Source: M55B112 sp964539395
GTDB taxonomy: Bacteria; Bacteroidota; Bacteroidia; Bacteroidales; GCA-2748055
Direction of reading: 5' to 3'
DNA: 60,925 nt
NCBI GenBank assembly: GCA_964539395.1
Contig: CAZIIU010000020.1
Coordinates: 1-60,925 of the forward strand
The translations under genes and the position numbers were made by a program. The notes below the pieces were generated by a model that searched no databases, was not told the DNA's origin, and worked only from the letters and a program-made list of their open reading frames with translations. Position 1 is the first letter of the stretch. Every line of letters starts with the position of its first letter. This document shows, in pieces, positions 8,837 through 18,743 of this stretch.

Positions 8837-11209
8837 CTAAAAATTGAATGCATAGCTCACAGAAGGAATAATCGGGAAGAGGCTCACCTGTCTCAGCTGC
8901 CTCTTACCATTATTATCACGTCCAAAATAGAGGTAGAACGGATTCTGCCTGTTATAAATATTATAAGCACCAAAGCTCCATGTCTGTTCGCCCCAGTCGG
9001 TCTCCTTGTGCCGGTTATAGGCGAAATCGAGTCGGTGGTAGGCCGGTTCCCTGAATCCGTTCTTCCCCTGGTAGTACTCTATCTCATCCCACTCGCTGTA
9101 GTAATAGAATTCATCCGTTCTGTAGGCCCAGTGGTCGGGCGCATATCTTGCAACACCCAGGGTTGTGGCTCTGCCGGTACCATATACCCATGTGGCACTT
9201 ACATCGGATGTTTCATTCAGTTTATAAAGTGCAACCACCGATATGTCGTGTCGTCGGTCGTAGGTATATGGAAATATCTTTCCATTGTTGAGAGATACGA
9301 ACTGCCTGTTCGACCAGCCCAGTGTATAGCCGATCCATCCTGTCAGTTTTCCCACATCCCTGCGTGCGAAGAATTCTGCACCATAGGCCCATCCGTCGCC
9401 AATATCCACCTTATCCTCCCAGTCGGCCTGCACGTCGAGAAAGCTGGACCCCTCCCTGTATTCGATCAGGTTGGTCATGCTCTTATAGAACCCCTCCAAT
9501 GTAAATGTCCACTCGTTATTCAGATTATACGCAAAACCCACAGCAGTCTGCCACGACTCCTCCGGGGGTATTTTTCGCGTAGTGGGCAGCCAGAGGTCCG
9601 TTGGCAGCCCGATTGTGGCATTGGTGAGCAGATGAATATACTGCTGCATCTTTGTAAATGCGGCTTTTATTGAGAGGTTATCCGTAAGGAGCAACCTCGA
9701 ACTGATTCTTGGCTGAAGAGAATGATAGTATTCATCCTCCACCATGAATGCAGAATAGTGCGCACCGAGGTTTACAAGCAGCCTGTTGCCGATATTTATT
9801 TTATCTTCGGCATAGAGATAAAACTCCTGCACATCGATGATTTCGTTTCCAAATTCAAGGTCAAGGGAATCAAGTTCCTCAGTCGATTTATAGGCCAACA
9901 CTCCTGGCTTAAATCTATGATACAAATACTTACCACCAAATCTAATGGCATGTCGAGGATCGGGATGAAAATCGAAATCGAGAATGGCACCGACATCTTC
10001 AATACCCGAAAAATAGTCGAACTGGTAGTTGGAGATTGATTTCCTTCCTTTCAGAGTCTCATAGTTTTCATAGACATCAAACTTATAGTTGCTGTAGAGC
10101 ACAGAAAGGTTACTGAAGAATTTATTCCCATATTTATGGTTCCAACGCAGTACTGATGTGAGGTTCCCCCAGTAGAGTCCGTAATCCGACTTATCGGTGC
10201 GCAGTGTGTCATCCTGCAGGTAATCGTACTCATTCCGTACCATCAGCTTATCGCGACCGCTATATGCGCTCAGGTACATGCGGTCCTTGTTTGAAAACTT
10301 ATGGTTGATCTTCAGGTTAGCATCGTAGAAATAGTAACCGGCAGTACCCTGGTTGCCTGTCTGGTTATTGATGATCCTGATCAGGGGTCTGGCAAGAATA
10401 TCCGCATAGGTCCGTCTTCCGGAAAACATAAAGGAGGTTTTGTCGGTAATTACCGGCCCTTCCAGCATGAGCCGGGAAGATATCAGCCCGACGGAACCGC
10501 TGCCTTTGAATTCTTTCATGTTACCCTCCTTCAGCCGGATATCGATTACCGAGGAGAGCCTTCCCCCGTAATGGGCAGGGAAACCACCTTTAATAAGTGA
10601 AACATTGGAAATTGCATCCGGGTTGAAGACTGAAAAGAAGCCAAACAGATGGTCGGCATTGTAAATCGGAACGCCATCGAGCAGGATCAGGTTCTGGTCG
10701 GGACCGCCGCCACGCACGTACATGCCGCTTGTACCTTCTGTACCCGACTGCACACCCGGCATCAGCTGAAGCGCTTTCAGCACATCCGACTCGCCCAGAA
10801 AGGAGGGCATCGCCTTGATCTGCTTCGGAGAAAGCTTGATGGAACTCATCTGGGGACTCCTTACCACATCCTGCGGCCGATCGGTTGTAACGGTTACCTC
10901 TTCTATCTCCAGACTTGGATTGAGTTGAATCTCCATTTCGATGTTGCTGTCGAGCGTAAACTCCTCAAAATAGGTTGTAAAACCTACATAGGAGACTGTA
11001 AGGTTGACTTTATCAGCGGGAAGGGTCAGGCTGAAAAAACCATATTCATTGGCTGTGGTACCAAGGCCGGTGCCGGAATCGTATACCGACGCTCCGATAA
11101 GTTTCTCTCCCGTGGTGATATCCCCGACATATCCACTTATGGTGAAGCGCTGCGCCTGCGATTGCATTGCGATCAGCAATAAAAGCAGAAGTGGTAAAAG
11201 TTTTCTCAT
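8837..11209 (-). CDS. TonB-dependent outer membrane receptor with carboxypeptidase-regulatory-like N-terminal domain
   Basis: About 790 residues. The chosen start at 11209 gives MRKLLPLLLLLLIAMQSQAQ, a clear signal peptide; an earlier in-frame ATG at 11236 would place hydrophilic residues ahead of it. Order of parts: carboxypeptidase-D regulatory-like domain (ISGYVGDITTGEKLIGASVY to about residue 90), plug domain with VRGGGPDQNLILLDGVPIYN, then a beta-barrel with alternating aromatic strands ending in SYAFNF, a typical C-terminal outer-membrane signal ending in Phe. It imports an unknown substrate across the outer membrane using TonB/ExbBD energy, perhaps from the cluster at 56-58.6 kb. It is paired with the DUF4249 lipoprotein. 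Confidence 0.92.
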   Translation of the reverse strand: MRKLLPLLLLLLIAMQSQAQRFTISGYVGDITTGEKLIGASVYDSGTGLGTTANEYGFFSLTLPADKVNLTVSYVGFTTYFEEFTLDSNIEMEIQLNPSLEIEEVTVTTDRPQDVVRSPQMSSIKLSPKQIKAMPSFLGESDVLKALQLMPGVQSGTEGTSGMYVRGGGPDQNLILLDGVPIYNADHLFGFFSVFNPDAISNVSLIKGGFPAHYGGRLSSVIDIRLKEGNMKEFKGSGSVGLISSRLMLEGPVITDKTSFMFSGRRTYADILARPLIRIINNQTGNQGTAGYYFYDANLKINHKFSNKDRMYLSAYSGRDKLMVRNEYDYLQDDTLRTDKSDYGLYWGNLTSVLRWNHKYGNKFFSNLSVLYSNYKFDVYENYETLKGRKSISNYQFDYFSGIEDVGAILDFDFHPDPRHAIRFGGKYLYHRFKPGVLAYKSTEELDSLDLEFGNEIIDVQEFYLYAEDKINIGNRLLVNLGAHYSAFMVEDEYYHSLQPRISSRLLLTDNLSIKAAFTKMQQYIHLLTNATIGLPTDLWLPTTRKIPPEESWQTAVGFAYNLNNEWTFTLEGFYKSMTNLIEYREGSSFLDVQADWEDKVDIGDGWAYGAEFFARRDVGKLTGWIGYTLGWSNRQFVSLNNGKIFPYTYDRRHDISVVALYKLNETSDVSATWVYGTGRATTLGVARYAPDHWAYRTDEFYYYSEWDEIEYYQGKNGFREPAYHRLDFAYNRHKETDWGEQTWSFGAYNIYNRQNPFYLYFGRDNNGKRQLRQVSLFPIIPSVSYAFNF

Positions 11210-11414
11210 TCGGCGTTTGGTTAAATTTGCCAACATCCTTTCTCTGTATACTTCAATGATGATAGAACGGACCGGTTGGTTGTCATATTTTACAAGGTTC
11301 TACGAATGAACAATAAACAATCCTTCACTATACAATGTTTCGTGTGCATTCCACAGCCTCCGACAGATCCGGAAAAAACAGGTGTGAAATTAAGGTATAA
11401 TCGGGTAAGAAGGT

Positions 11415-11422
11415 TATTTTTG
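11415..11422 (+). promoter_or_regulatory. -7 promoter element (TATTTTTG) of rpe
   Basis: TATTTTTG matches the Bacteroidota -7 consensus TAnnTTTG and ends 13 bases before the rpe ATG, giving a very short leader, which is common in this phylum. The -33 TTG at about 19 bases upstream is not obvious. Confidence 0.5.
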
Positions 11423-11435
11423 TGAAAAAAAATTC

Positions 11436-12086
11436 ATGGGTCACCAAATTGCACCATCGATACTGAATGCAGATTTTCTGAGGTTGGCAGAGGTAATTGC
11501 CATGTTGAATAAAAGTGAGGCGGATCTGATCCACCTCGATATCATGGACGGAGTATTTGTGCCGAATCTTTCATTCGGTTTTCCGGTTATCAGCCAGATC
11601 AAAGCAGTTGCAGAAAAACCTTTGGATGTACACCTGATGACCGTCGATCCGGCAAAGTACCTGGAGCGGTACAAAAAATCGGGGGCAGATATTCTCACCG
11701 TCCATTATGAGGCGTCTGAAAATCTCTCCAAAACCCTGAAAGACATTCGTCAGCTCGGTATGAGAGCCTCTGTTTCCCTCAAACCGGCCACCGGTGTTGA
11801 GGTGTTGGAACCTTTTCTCCCGTTGCTGGATATGGTATTAATCATGACTGTTGAGCCCGGTTATGGAGGTCAGTCCTTCATGGAGTCATCGTATAGCAGG
11901 ATAAAAACATTACGTGGGATGATCGATCGGGCGGGTACAGGAACGCTGATCGAAGTGGATGGCGGAATTGGAAAGGACAACCTCGTAGTACTCCGGGAAT
12001 CCGGTGTGGATGTATTTGTGATCGGTACCTCCATTTTCCGGTCAGAGGATCCTGCCAGAATGATCAGGGAGCTGAAGGGGCTGTAA
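11436..12086 (+). CDS. rpe: Ribulose-phosphate 3-epimerase
   Basis: 216 residues, standard length. It interconverts ribulose 5-phosphate and xylulose 5-phosphate in the pentose phosphate pathway. Motifs of the TIM-barrel enzyme: APSILNADF near the start, HLDIMDGVFVPNLSFG (metal-binding His and catalytic Asp), HLMT, MTVEPGYGGQ and IEVDGGI (second catalytic Asp). The gene stands alone: the divergent TonB receptor lies on the other side of a 226-bp gap and the next gene starts 221 bp downstream. Confidence 0.97.
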   Translation: MGHQIAPSILNADFLRLAEVIAMLNKSEADLIHLDIMDGVFVPNLSFGFPVISQIKAVAEKPLDVHLMTVDPAKYLERYKKSGADILTVHYEASENLSKTLKDIRQLGMRASVSLKPATGVEVLEPFLPLLDMVLIMTVEPGYGGQSFMESSYSRIKTLRGMIDRAGTGTLIEVDGGIGKDNLVVLRESGVDVFVIGTSIFRSEDPARMIRELKGL

Positions 12087-12307
12087 AAAACCAGCTGGTA
12101 TTTGATTTGAGCGGGTGCAGCGACATTGCCAGTACTGATCCTGGTGCAGGTATTGTAATTGATCGAAATAATTTCTATTTCCAATGCAAATTCAGCTGAA
12201 CAATCAGGTGGAAATGCGTGTTAGCAATTAGATGATGATTAATGACCGAGTGCTTAACACGGAGATGTCCCCACTTTAACCGATCGGGAATATTGCGGGA
12301 ATAGAAA

Positions 12308-14761
12308 ATGAAAAAATTAACGATAAATATACTTTTAATTCTCGTCACTGCCGGCAATTTTTTGTTTGGGAACGATGCTGTTGAAAGCAAACCCCGGTAC
12401 AGGATTTCCGGTATTGTTTTAGATAGAAGGGCAGAAGCGCCCATGCAATACGCTACAGTTGCTTTACTAAGTTTACCCGACAGCAGCATCGAAAATGGTA
12501 TTATTACTGACAGTGAAGGCAAGTTCAATGTAAGGGTTGAAAATCCGGGCGACTATCTGCTTAAAATAGACTTTATCGGTTACGAGACTTTTTTAACCGG
12601 CATTACACTGGCCCGGGATAATCCCTTAGCAGATATCGGGACAGTATACCTTAAGCGTTCGACTGTTGAGATCGGGGAAGTTTCCATAGAAGCCAATGAA
12701 AAATCGATCGAATATAAAATCGACCGAAAAGTAGTACATGTAGCTGAACAGTATACTGCTCTTTCCGGTACCGCGGTTGATGTTTTAAAAAATGTTCCAT
12801 CCATTGATGTAGATATTGAGAACAATGTTTCAATCAGGGGCAACAGCAATTTTACAGTGTTAATTGACGGCCGTCCCTCTGTTCTTGAAGGAAGTGAAGC
12901 ACTTCAGCAATTCCCTGCCGGCATTATCAGGGACATTGAGATTATAACCAATCCTTCTGCCAAATTTGATCCTGAAGGAACAGGCGGCATAATAAATATC
13001 ATTACTGAAAAGCGTACCCTAACAGGCTTAAGCGGTCTCGTTCATGCAGATGCCGGGTTGGACGAAAAATATGGTGGTGATTTTCTTTTAAATTATCGCA
13101 CTGAAAAATTCAATTACTACCTTGGTAGTGATTATAGCAATAGAAAGTACCCGGGTACTGTTGAAAGAAGACAGGAAACTTACATCGGGGATACCATATC
13201 CTATCTTCACTCTGCCGGAGACTATTACAGGGGATATAACAGGTACAGCAGCCGTGCGGGAATAGAGTGGTTCCCGGATGAAAAGAATGTAATAAGCATG
13301 AGTGGTCGTTTTGGAAGAAGGTCCAGCCTGGGCTCATCAACAATCAATTATGAAGAATGGTCGAATTATACACCGGTTAAAAACAGGTATACCAACCTGG
13401 AAGAGCGTGAACGCAGCGGAAACTACTACTCCCTGAATGGAGAATTTACACATAATTTTAATAGAGTCAACATGGAGGATGGAAGGGAACACCGGCTAGA
13501 TGTAAACCTGATGTACTACATGCGCGAAGGAAACGAAGAGGCTGAAAATTTTCTTCTGGATACGGCTGGTAAAAAAAATGATGGTCAAAGATCTACGGAA
13601 ACAGGACCGTCGACCGGTTTTGAATACAGGGTTAATTACGAACAGCCCTTTACAGGAGTGTTCAATATTGAGGCAGGTGCCCAGGGGCGGAGAGGCGTAT
13701 CGGATGAATCGAACCGGCTCTATTTCTATCATCCTGAATCAGATGATTTTGTATTACAGGATGTTTTCAGCCATGATGTCGCCTACTTAAGAAACATTCA
13801 TGCGCTCTACGGGCTCTTTAAGGGTGAATATAGTGATTTTGGATACCAACTGGGCCTCAGAGGGGAGTATACATTCAGGGACATAAACATGGAAGATCAG
13901 GGTCAGTTTAATATCGACCGGTGGGACTATTTCCCCTCCCTGCATTTTTCCTATACACCCGGTCAGAAAAATCAATTCATGGCCAGTTATTCCAGGCGTA
14001 TTGACAGACCCAGGGGCTGGTACCTTGAACCATTCATTACATGGAGCGATGCTTATAATGTGCGAAGGGGAAATCCGGAGTTACAACCTGAATATATAGG
14101 ATCCTATGAAGTTGGTTATCAAAGGGAACTCAATGAAACAGACTTTCTATCAGCCGAATTATATTATCGTGTCACCGATAACAAGATTGAAAGGGTCCGA
14201 GGAGTTTACAAAGACAATATCATGCTTTCCACCTATGCCAATGTGGGAACAGATTATGCCCTTGGTTCTGAGATTATGTTAAGCCTTAAACACTTCGACT
14301 GGTGGGAATCAGATTTTTCAGGAAATTTTTATAATTACCGGGTTTCGGGAGATGTTTTCGGAGAAGAAATTGACAGAGGGAGATTCACCTGGTCTGTGGA
14401 ATGGAATAACATTATAAAAATCACCGAAACAACCCGTATTCAGCTATATGCCGAATACGACAGTCCGGAAATTGAAGCCCAGGAAACCGAATCGGCCACT
14501 TTTGAATTTGACGCCGCCATCCGGCAATCCTTCATGGATAATAAACTCCTTCTCACACTGCAAATGCGGGATGTTTTCAGCTCCGATAACCATCAATCGG
14601 AAATAAATGCTGAAGATTTTTACGCCTACCGCTTTTATAAACACAGGGCACCCATCATTATGCTGAATCTTACTTTCCGATTGAATAATTTTGAAAAAAA
14701 TGGGGGTGAAAGTATACAGGGTGGTGCCGATGAAGGAAGTTTTGAAGGAGGAGAAATGTAG
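12308..14761 (+). CDS. TonB-dependent receptor-like outer membrane beta-barrel protein (OMP_b-brl_3 type)
   Basis: 817 residues. Signal peptide MKKLTINILLILVTAGNFLFG, then a carboxypeptidase-regulatory-like domain (YRISGIVLDRRAEAPMQYAT to about 115), then a plug-like domain (DVLKNVPSIDVDIENNVSIRG, VLIDGRPS, ITNPSAKFDPEGTGGIINI), and a long barrel. This pattern matches the Bacteroidota outer membrane protein family with an OMP_b-brl_3 barrel. No TonB box or paired SusD/DUF4249 gene is evident. After the probable last strand (APIIMLNLTFRLNNF) there is a 25-residue Gly/Glu-rich tail, which is unusual because outer membrane barrels normally end at the last strand. The substrate is unknown. Confidence 0.88.
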   Translation: MKKLTINILLILVTAGNFLFGNDAVESKPRYRISGIVLDRRAEAPMQYATVALLSLPDSSIENGIITDSEGKFNVRVENPGDYLLKIDFIGYETFLTGITLARDNPLADIGTVYLKRSTVEIGEVSIEANEKSIEYKIDRKVVHVAEQYTALSGTAVDVLKNVPSIDVDIENNVSIRGNSNFTVLIDGRPSVLEGSEALQQFPAGIIRDIEIITNPSAKFDPEGTGGIINIITEKRTLTGLSGLVHADAGLDEKYGGDFLLNYRTEKFNYYLGSDYSNRKYPGTVERRQETYIGDTISYLHSAGDYYRGYNRYSSRAGIEWFPDEKNVISMSGRFGRRSSLGSSTINYEEWSNYTPVKNRYTNLEERERSGNYYSLNGEFTHNFNRVNMEDGREHRLDVNLMYYMREGNEEAENFLLDTAGKKNDGQRSTETGPSTGFEYRVNYEQPFTGVFNIEAGAQGRRGVSDESNRLYFYHPESDDFVLQDVFSHDVAYLRNIHALYGLFKGEYSDFGYQLGLRGEYTFRDINMEDQGQFNIDRWDYFPSLHFSYTPGQKNQFMASYSRRIDRPRGWYLEPFITWSDAYNVRRGNPELQPEYIGSYEVGYQRELNETDFLSAELYYRVTDNKIERVRGVYKDNIMLSTYANVGTDYALGSEIMLSLKHFDWWESDFSGNFYNYRVSGDVFGEEIDRGRFTWSVEWNNIIKITETTRIQLYAEYDSPEIEAQETESATFEFDAAIRQSFMDNKLLLTLQMRDVFSSDNHQSEINAEDFYAYRFYKHRAPIIMLNLTFRLNNFEKNGGESIQGGADEGSFEGGEM

Positions 14762-15035
14762 GGCGCAATTGTCCAACGGCCAAATTACGGTGCCAAAGTC
14801 ACCAGATACCGACTCTGATCTGAATAAGAAGCAGCGCCTCGCGGGAACAGTCACCTGTTTCCGATGTACCGAAGAGATGCAATTCCCAGCTGCTGTGCGT
14901 GAACATACAAACAATAAATAAGGTTGTAATGCCTGGTTTCCTTTGTACAGGTGTGGAAGGCTACGATTCCGTACAGTGAAATCGAAAGATCATCACAAAT
15001 ACATGTTCTTGAGCATGTATTTAATGTAAGTTTAT

Positions 15036-15043
15036 TACCTTTG
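15036..15043 (+). promoter_or_regulatory. Possible -7 promoter element (TACCTTTG) of the leu operon
   Basis: TACCTTTG fits TAnnTTTG and lies about 165 bases before leuC. The best upstream TTG is 24 bases away, longer than the usual 19-21, so the -33 match is poor. Confidence 0.4.
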
Positions 15044-15102
15044 CGTTTTGTTGCACCCCGAAAGGCAATTTACCTTTTTTAAGTATGTGTTCTATGCAGG
15101 AA

Positions 15103-15117
15103 CGGCAAAGTTTGCCG
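15103..15117. repeat. Perfect inverted repeat upstream of leuC, possible operator or leader hairpin
   Basis: CGGCAAAGTTTGCCG is a perfect 7+1+7 inverted repeat located between the presumed promoter and leuC. As RNA it would be a 6-bp stem with a 3-base loop. It could be a regulator site or part of a leader structure; the sequence alone does not decide. Confidence 0.4.
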
Positions 15118-15207
15118 GGTACATATTGTAAATCATTTCTGCTTGAACAAGGTTGGAAGTAGTGCGTTTTACTAAATCAGAATCGTATCACCATAAAGAA
15201 TTGAAAA

Positions 15208-16608
15208 TTGGCAGGAAAGACATTATTTGACAAAGTTTGGGATGCCCATGTGGTACAGGAGATACCCGATGGTCCAAGCGTATTATACATTGACAAACAC
15301 CTGATCCATGAGGTAACCAGTCCGCAGGCTTTCGCAGGACTTGATGCAAAGGGACTGAAGGTTTTCAGGCCACAGAACACTGTAGCCACACCCGACCACA
15401 ATGTTCCCACGATCGATCAGCATATGACGATCCATGATGAGCTGTCACGTTACCAGGTGAACAAACTCACGGAGAATTGCAACTACCATGGAATACCGCT
15501 TTACGGACTGAACCATCCCTACCAGGGAATCGTGCATGTAATCGGACCGGAGCTGGGCATTACCCAACCCGGCATGACGATGGTATGTGGCGACTCGCAT
15601 ACATCCACGCACGGAGCCTTTGGCAGCGTTGCTTTTGGTATCGGTACAAGTGAGGTGGAGATGGTACTGGCCACACAGTGCATTTTGCAACCGAAGCCAA
15701 AAAGGATGCGGATCAATGTTGAAGGCAAGACAGGTCATGGAGTAACTGCCAAAGATATTATCCTGTATATTATCTCAAAGATTTCTGCCAGTGGTGGAAC
15801 CGGATACTTCATTGAATATGCAGGTTCTGCCATACGCGATCTCTCCATGGAGGGACGAATGACCATCTGTAATATGAGCATAGAGAGCGGTGCAAGAGGA
15901 GGACTGATTTCACCTGATGAAACAACCTACAACTATATCAGGGGAAGGGAATTTGCACCAAAGGGGGAAGCATTTGATCGGGCTGTGGAAAAATGGGAGT
16001 CGCTCAAAACTGACGATGATGCTGCTTTTGACCTTGAATATACTTTTGATGCCACAGATATTCAACCGATGATTACCTATGGAACCAACCCGGGAATGGG
16101 AACCAGGATCGCAGGAAGGATTCCCAATGAAGCAGAGGTCGAACCGGGCAATCTGAACAGCTTCAAAAAATCATTGAACTACATGGGATTCAAAGCTGGT
16201 ATGCCGCTTGAAGGTACAGTAGTCGATTACGTTTTTGTTGGTAGTTGCACCAACGGACGAATTGAGGATTTGCGCCAGTTCTCATTATTTGTTAAAGGCA
16301 AAAAGAAAGCTGAAAATATTACTGCATGGATCGTTCCGGGATCGAAGCAGGTGGAGAAACAGGCAAAGGAGGAGGGTATTGACAAGATCCTGAAGGAGGC
16401 AGGGTTTGAACTGAGGCAGCCGGGTTGCTCGGCATGTCTTGCAATGAACGATGACAAGATCCCTGATGGAAAACTGGCAGTATCCACTTCGAACCGGAAT
16501 TTCGAGGGTCGACAGGGGCCCGGAGCCAGGACGATGCTTGCGAGTCCGCTTACCGCGGCTGCAGTTGCTGTTACAGGTAAAGTGACCGATCCCTCGAAAA
16601 TTTTATAA
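15208..16608 (+). CDS. leuC: 3-isopropylmalate dehydratase large subunit
   Basis: 466 residues, typical length. With LeuD it isomerises 2- to 3-isopropylmalate in leucine synthesis, and the same enzyme can act on citramalate in the pyruvate route to isoleucine. [4Fe-4S] ligands are visible: Cys347 in VGSCTNGR and Cys407/Cys410 in PGCSACLAMN. CGDSHTSTHG is also conserved. The start is a TTG giving M-A-G-K-T-L-F-D-K-V-W-D-A-H, which aligns with the usual LeuC N-terminus; an in-frame TGA lies two codons upstream, so no ATG alternative exists. It is first in the leuC-leuD-synthase-leuB operon, 17 bp before leuD. Confidence 0.97.
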   Translation: MAGKTLFDKVWDAHVVQEIPDGPSVLYIDKHLIHEVTSPQAFAGLDAKGLKVFRPQNTVATPDHNVPTIDQHMTIHDELSRYQVNKLTENCNYHGIPLYGLNHPYQGIVHVIGPELGITQPGMTMVCGDSHTSTHGAFGSVAFGIGTSEVEMVLATQCILQPKPKRMRINVEGKTGHGVTAKDIILYIISKISASGGTGYFIEYAGSAIRDLSMEGRMTICNMSIESGARGGLISPDETTYNYIRGREFAPKGEAFDRAVEKWESLKTDDDAAFDLEYTFDATDIQPMITYGTNPGMGTRIAGRIPNEAEVEPGNLNSFKKSLNYMGFKAGMPLEGTVVDYVFVGSCTNGRIEDLRQFSLFVKGKKKAENITAWIVPGSKQVEKQAKEEGIDKILKEAGFELRQPGCSACLAMNDDKIPDGKLAVSTSNRNFEGRQGPGARTMLASPLTAAAVAVTGKVTDPSKIL

Positions 16609-16625
16609 CCAAAGTATTTGATAGC

Positions 16626-17219
16626 ATGGCAATAGAAAAATTCAATACCATACGTTCAACGGCAGTACCCATGCCAATAGAGAATGTCGATACGGACCAG
16701 ATCATCCCTGCCAGGTTTCTGAAGGCCACAACGAGGGAGGGATTTGGAGAAAACCTTTTTCGTGACTGGCGTTATGACAGGAGCGGCAAACCTAAGGAGG
16801 ATTTCGTACTGAACCAGGATACCTACAATGGATCCATTCTTGTTGCCGGGAAAAATTTCGGAAGCGGATCGAGCCGGGAACATGCTGCCTGGGCTATATA
16901 CGACTACGGGTTCAGAGTAGTGGTTTCCAGTTTCTTTGCAGATATCTTCAAGAACAATTCACTGAATACCGGGCTGCTGCCCGTGCAGGTTTCGGAAGGG
17001 TTCCTTGATCAGCTGTTCAATGCAATAGCGGACGATCCAGAAACGGAAATTGAGGTGAACCTCGTTGATCAGAAAATCAGCATCCCCGGATCGGGTCTGA
17101 GTGAATTCTTCGAAATTAATTCCTATAAAAAAGAGTGTCTGCTGAACGGATATACAGATATCGATTACCTTATCAACCTGAAGGAGAAGATCGAATCATT
17201 TGAAAAAAGTCGCACGTAA
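16626..17219 (+). CDS. leuD: 3-isopropylmalate dehydratase small subunit
   Basis: 197 residues, normal for LeuD. It forms the heterodimer with LeuC and supplies the swivelling domain of the aconitase fold. Motifs: NVDTDQIIPARFL near residues 18-30 and GKNFGSGSSREHA near 76-88. It starts 17 bp after leuC and ends 12 bp before the next synthase gene, so it is translated from the same message. Confidence 0.97.
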   Translation: MAIEKFNTIRSTAVPMPIENVDTDQIIPARFLKATTREGFGENLFRDWRYDRSGKPKEDFVLNQDTYNGSILVAGKNFGSGSSREHAAWAIYDYGFRVVVSSFFADIFKNNSLNTGLLPVQVSEGFLDQLFNAIADDPETEIEVNLVDQKISIPGSGLSEFFEINSYKKECLLNGYTDIDYLINLKEKIESFEKSRT

Positions 17220-17231
17220 AAAAACCATGAG

Positions 17232-18743
17232 ATGAAAATAACTTTAATGGACACAACACTGCGCGATGGTGAACAGACATCCGGTGTCTCTTTTACCGCA
17301 GGTGAAAAGCTGAATATGGCCAAACTTCTCCTTGAAGATCTTAAGATCGACAGGATCGAGATCGCTTCAGCACGTGTCTCTGAGGGAGAGTACCAGGGCG
17401 CAGCCGAGATATTTGGATGGGCCAGGGAGCACGGCTATCTCAGCAGGGTGGAGGTTTTGGGATTTGTTGACGGTGATGTCTCTCTTCAATGGATCAGGGA
17501 TGCAGGTGGTGAGGTTATCAACCTGCTAACAAAAGGCTCCAGGAACCACTGTGAAAATCAGTTACGAAAAACCCCTGAAGAGCATGTTGCAGATATAAAG
17601 TCCACCCTGGAACACGCGAGAAAAATGGGGATCAGGGCAAATATCTATTTCGAGGACTGGTCGAATGGTATGCGGCACTCGCCCGACTATGTCTATTTTA
17701 TGCTCGATAATCTCAAAGATGAGTCCATCGAACGCTATATGCTCCCGGATACCCTGGGAATACTGAACCACCAGGAGACCTATGATTTCTGCCTTGATAT
17801 GAAAAAAAGGTATCCTGAACTGGCTTTCGACTTCCATGCACACAACGATTATGACCTGGCAACCGCCAATGTCTTTTCAGCGATTAAAGCAGGAATCGAC
17901 GGCATCCATACCACGGTAAACGGACTTGGTGAGCGTGCCGGAAACGTTCCCCTCTCTAGTGTTATTGGAATCGTTGAGGACCATTTTGGCTATGAGCTGA
18001 ACGTTGACTCAACCAAACTATATTCCGTAAGCAAGCTGATCGAGACCTTTTCCGGGGTGAGAATTCCCGCAAATAAACCGCTGATCGGTGAAAATGTGTT
18101 CACCCAGACAAGCGGAATACATGCAGACGGTGACCAGAAGGACAACCTTTATTTCAATGACCTTTTGCCGGAACGGTTCGGCAGGAAACGTGCATATGCC
18201 CTTGGAAAAATGTCGGGCAAAGCTAGTATTCACAAAAACCTGGAAGAGCTCGGAATAAACCTTTCCAAAGAAGATATGAAGAAGGTCACCAAACGGGTTA
18301 TTGAACTGGGCGACAAAAAAGAGGTTGTCACACAGGACGACCTTCCCTATATTATTTCCGATGTTTTAAGAGGTCAGCGGGTCAAGGAAAAAATCAAGGT
18401 CAGGAATTATTCGCTGTCTGTTGCTGCCGGATTAAAATCCATGGCTACACTTAGTATCGAGATAGACAAGGAGATCTATGAGGCAACAGCCAGTGGCGAC
18501 GGTCAGTATGATGCCTTTATGAAGGCATTGTGGCAGATTTATGACCGCCTGGGGAAGAAACACCCCGTGCTTACCGACTATGCTGTATCTATTCCTCCCG
18601 GTGGAAAAACAGATGCCCTTGTCGTCTGCACAATCACATGGAACAACAATGGCAAGATATTTAAAACCAGGGGACTGGATCCTGACCAGACCGTTGCAGC
18701 GATTAAATGCACAACAAGAATGCTGAATATCATCGAAGGCTGA
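17232..18743 (+). CDS. 2-isopropylmalate/citramalate synthase family enzyme with C-terminal regulatory domain, possibly (R)-citramalate synthase
   Basis: 503 residues. The TIM-barrel half carries MDTTLRDGEQTSGVSF at the start, HTTVNGLGERAGN (metal-binding His) and FDFHAHNDYDLA (HxH-type ligands). The C-terminal part from about residue 390 is the LeuA-type regulatory dimer domain, ending TRGLDPDQTVAAI. It condenses acetyl-CoA with a 2-keto acid. It belongs to a Bacteroidota branch distinct from classical LeuA and routinely encoded between leuD and leuB. I infer a citramalate synthase role (pyruvate as acceptor, feeding isoleucine through LeuCD and LeuB) because the DGEQTSGVSF start differs from the usual LeuA form, but isopropylmalate synthase cannot be excluded. 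No second synthase gene is present here. Confidence 0.85.
   Translation: MKITLMDTTLRDGEQTSGVSFTAGEKLNMAKLLLEDLKIDRIEIASARVSEGEYQGAAEIFGWAREHGYLSRVEVLGFVDGDVSLQWIRDAGGEVINLLTKGSRNHCENQLRKTPEEHVADIKSTLEHARKMGIRANIYFEDWSNGMRHSPDYVYFMLDNLKDESIERYMLPDTLGILNHQETYDFCLDMKKRYPELAFDFHAHNDYDLATANVFSAIKAGIDGIHTTVNGLGERAGNVPLSSVIGIVEDHFGYELNVDSTKLYSVSKLIETFSGVRIPANKPLIGENVFTQTSGIHADGDQKDNLYFNDLLPERFGRKRAYALGKMSGKASIHKNLEELGINLSKEDMKKVTKRVIELGDKKEVVTQDDLPYIISDVLRGQRVKEKIKVRNYSLSVAAGLKSMATLSIEIDKEIYEATASGDGQYDAFMKALWQIYDRLGKKHPVLTDYAVSIPPGGKTDALVVCTITWNNNGKIFKTRGLDPDQTVAAIKCTTRMLNIIEG

Larger units (their letters stand above)
14762..15207. other. 446-bp intergenic region and presumed leu operon leader
   Basis: No convincing gene. 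It holds a -7-like box at 15036-15043, a weak AAAGG/CCTTT hairpin followed by T residues (15060-15080), a 15-bp inverted repeat (15103-15117) and a 25-codon ORF at 15085-15162 with no run of Leu, Ile or Val codons. A frame through 14691-14921 overlaps the preceding gene and has no recognisable product. Confidence 0.5.

Noticed and set aside
8693..9673. 326-codon open frame opposite the DUF4249/TonB-receptor genes
   Set aside because: Antisense shadow of two recognised genes with no start context or motif.
12090..12099. Palindrome ACCAGCTGGT after rpe, considered as a terminator
   Set aside because: Only 10 bp, no loop and no T run after it; too short to support.
15085..15162. 25-codon ORF in the leu leader, considered as an attenuation leader peptide
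   Set aside because: It lacks a run of Leu, Ile or Val codons, so classical attenuation is not supported.
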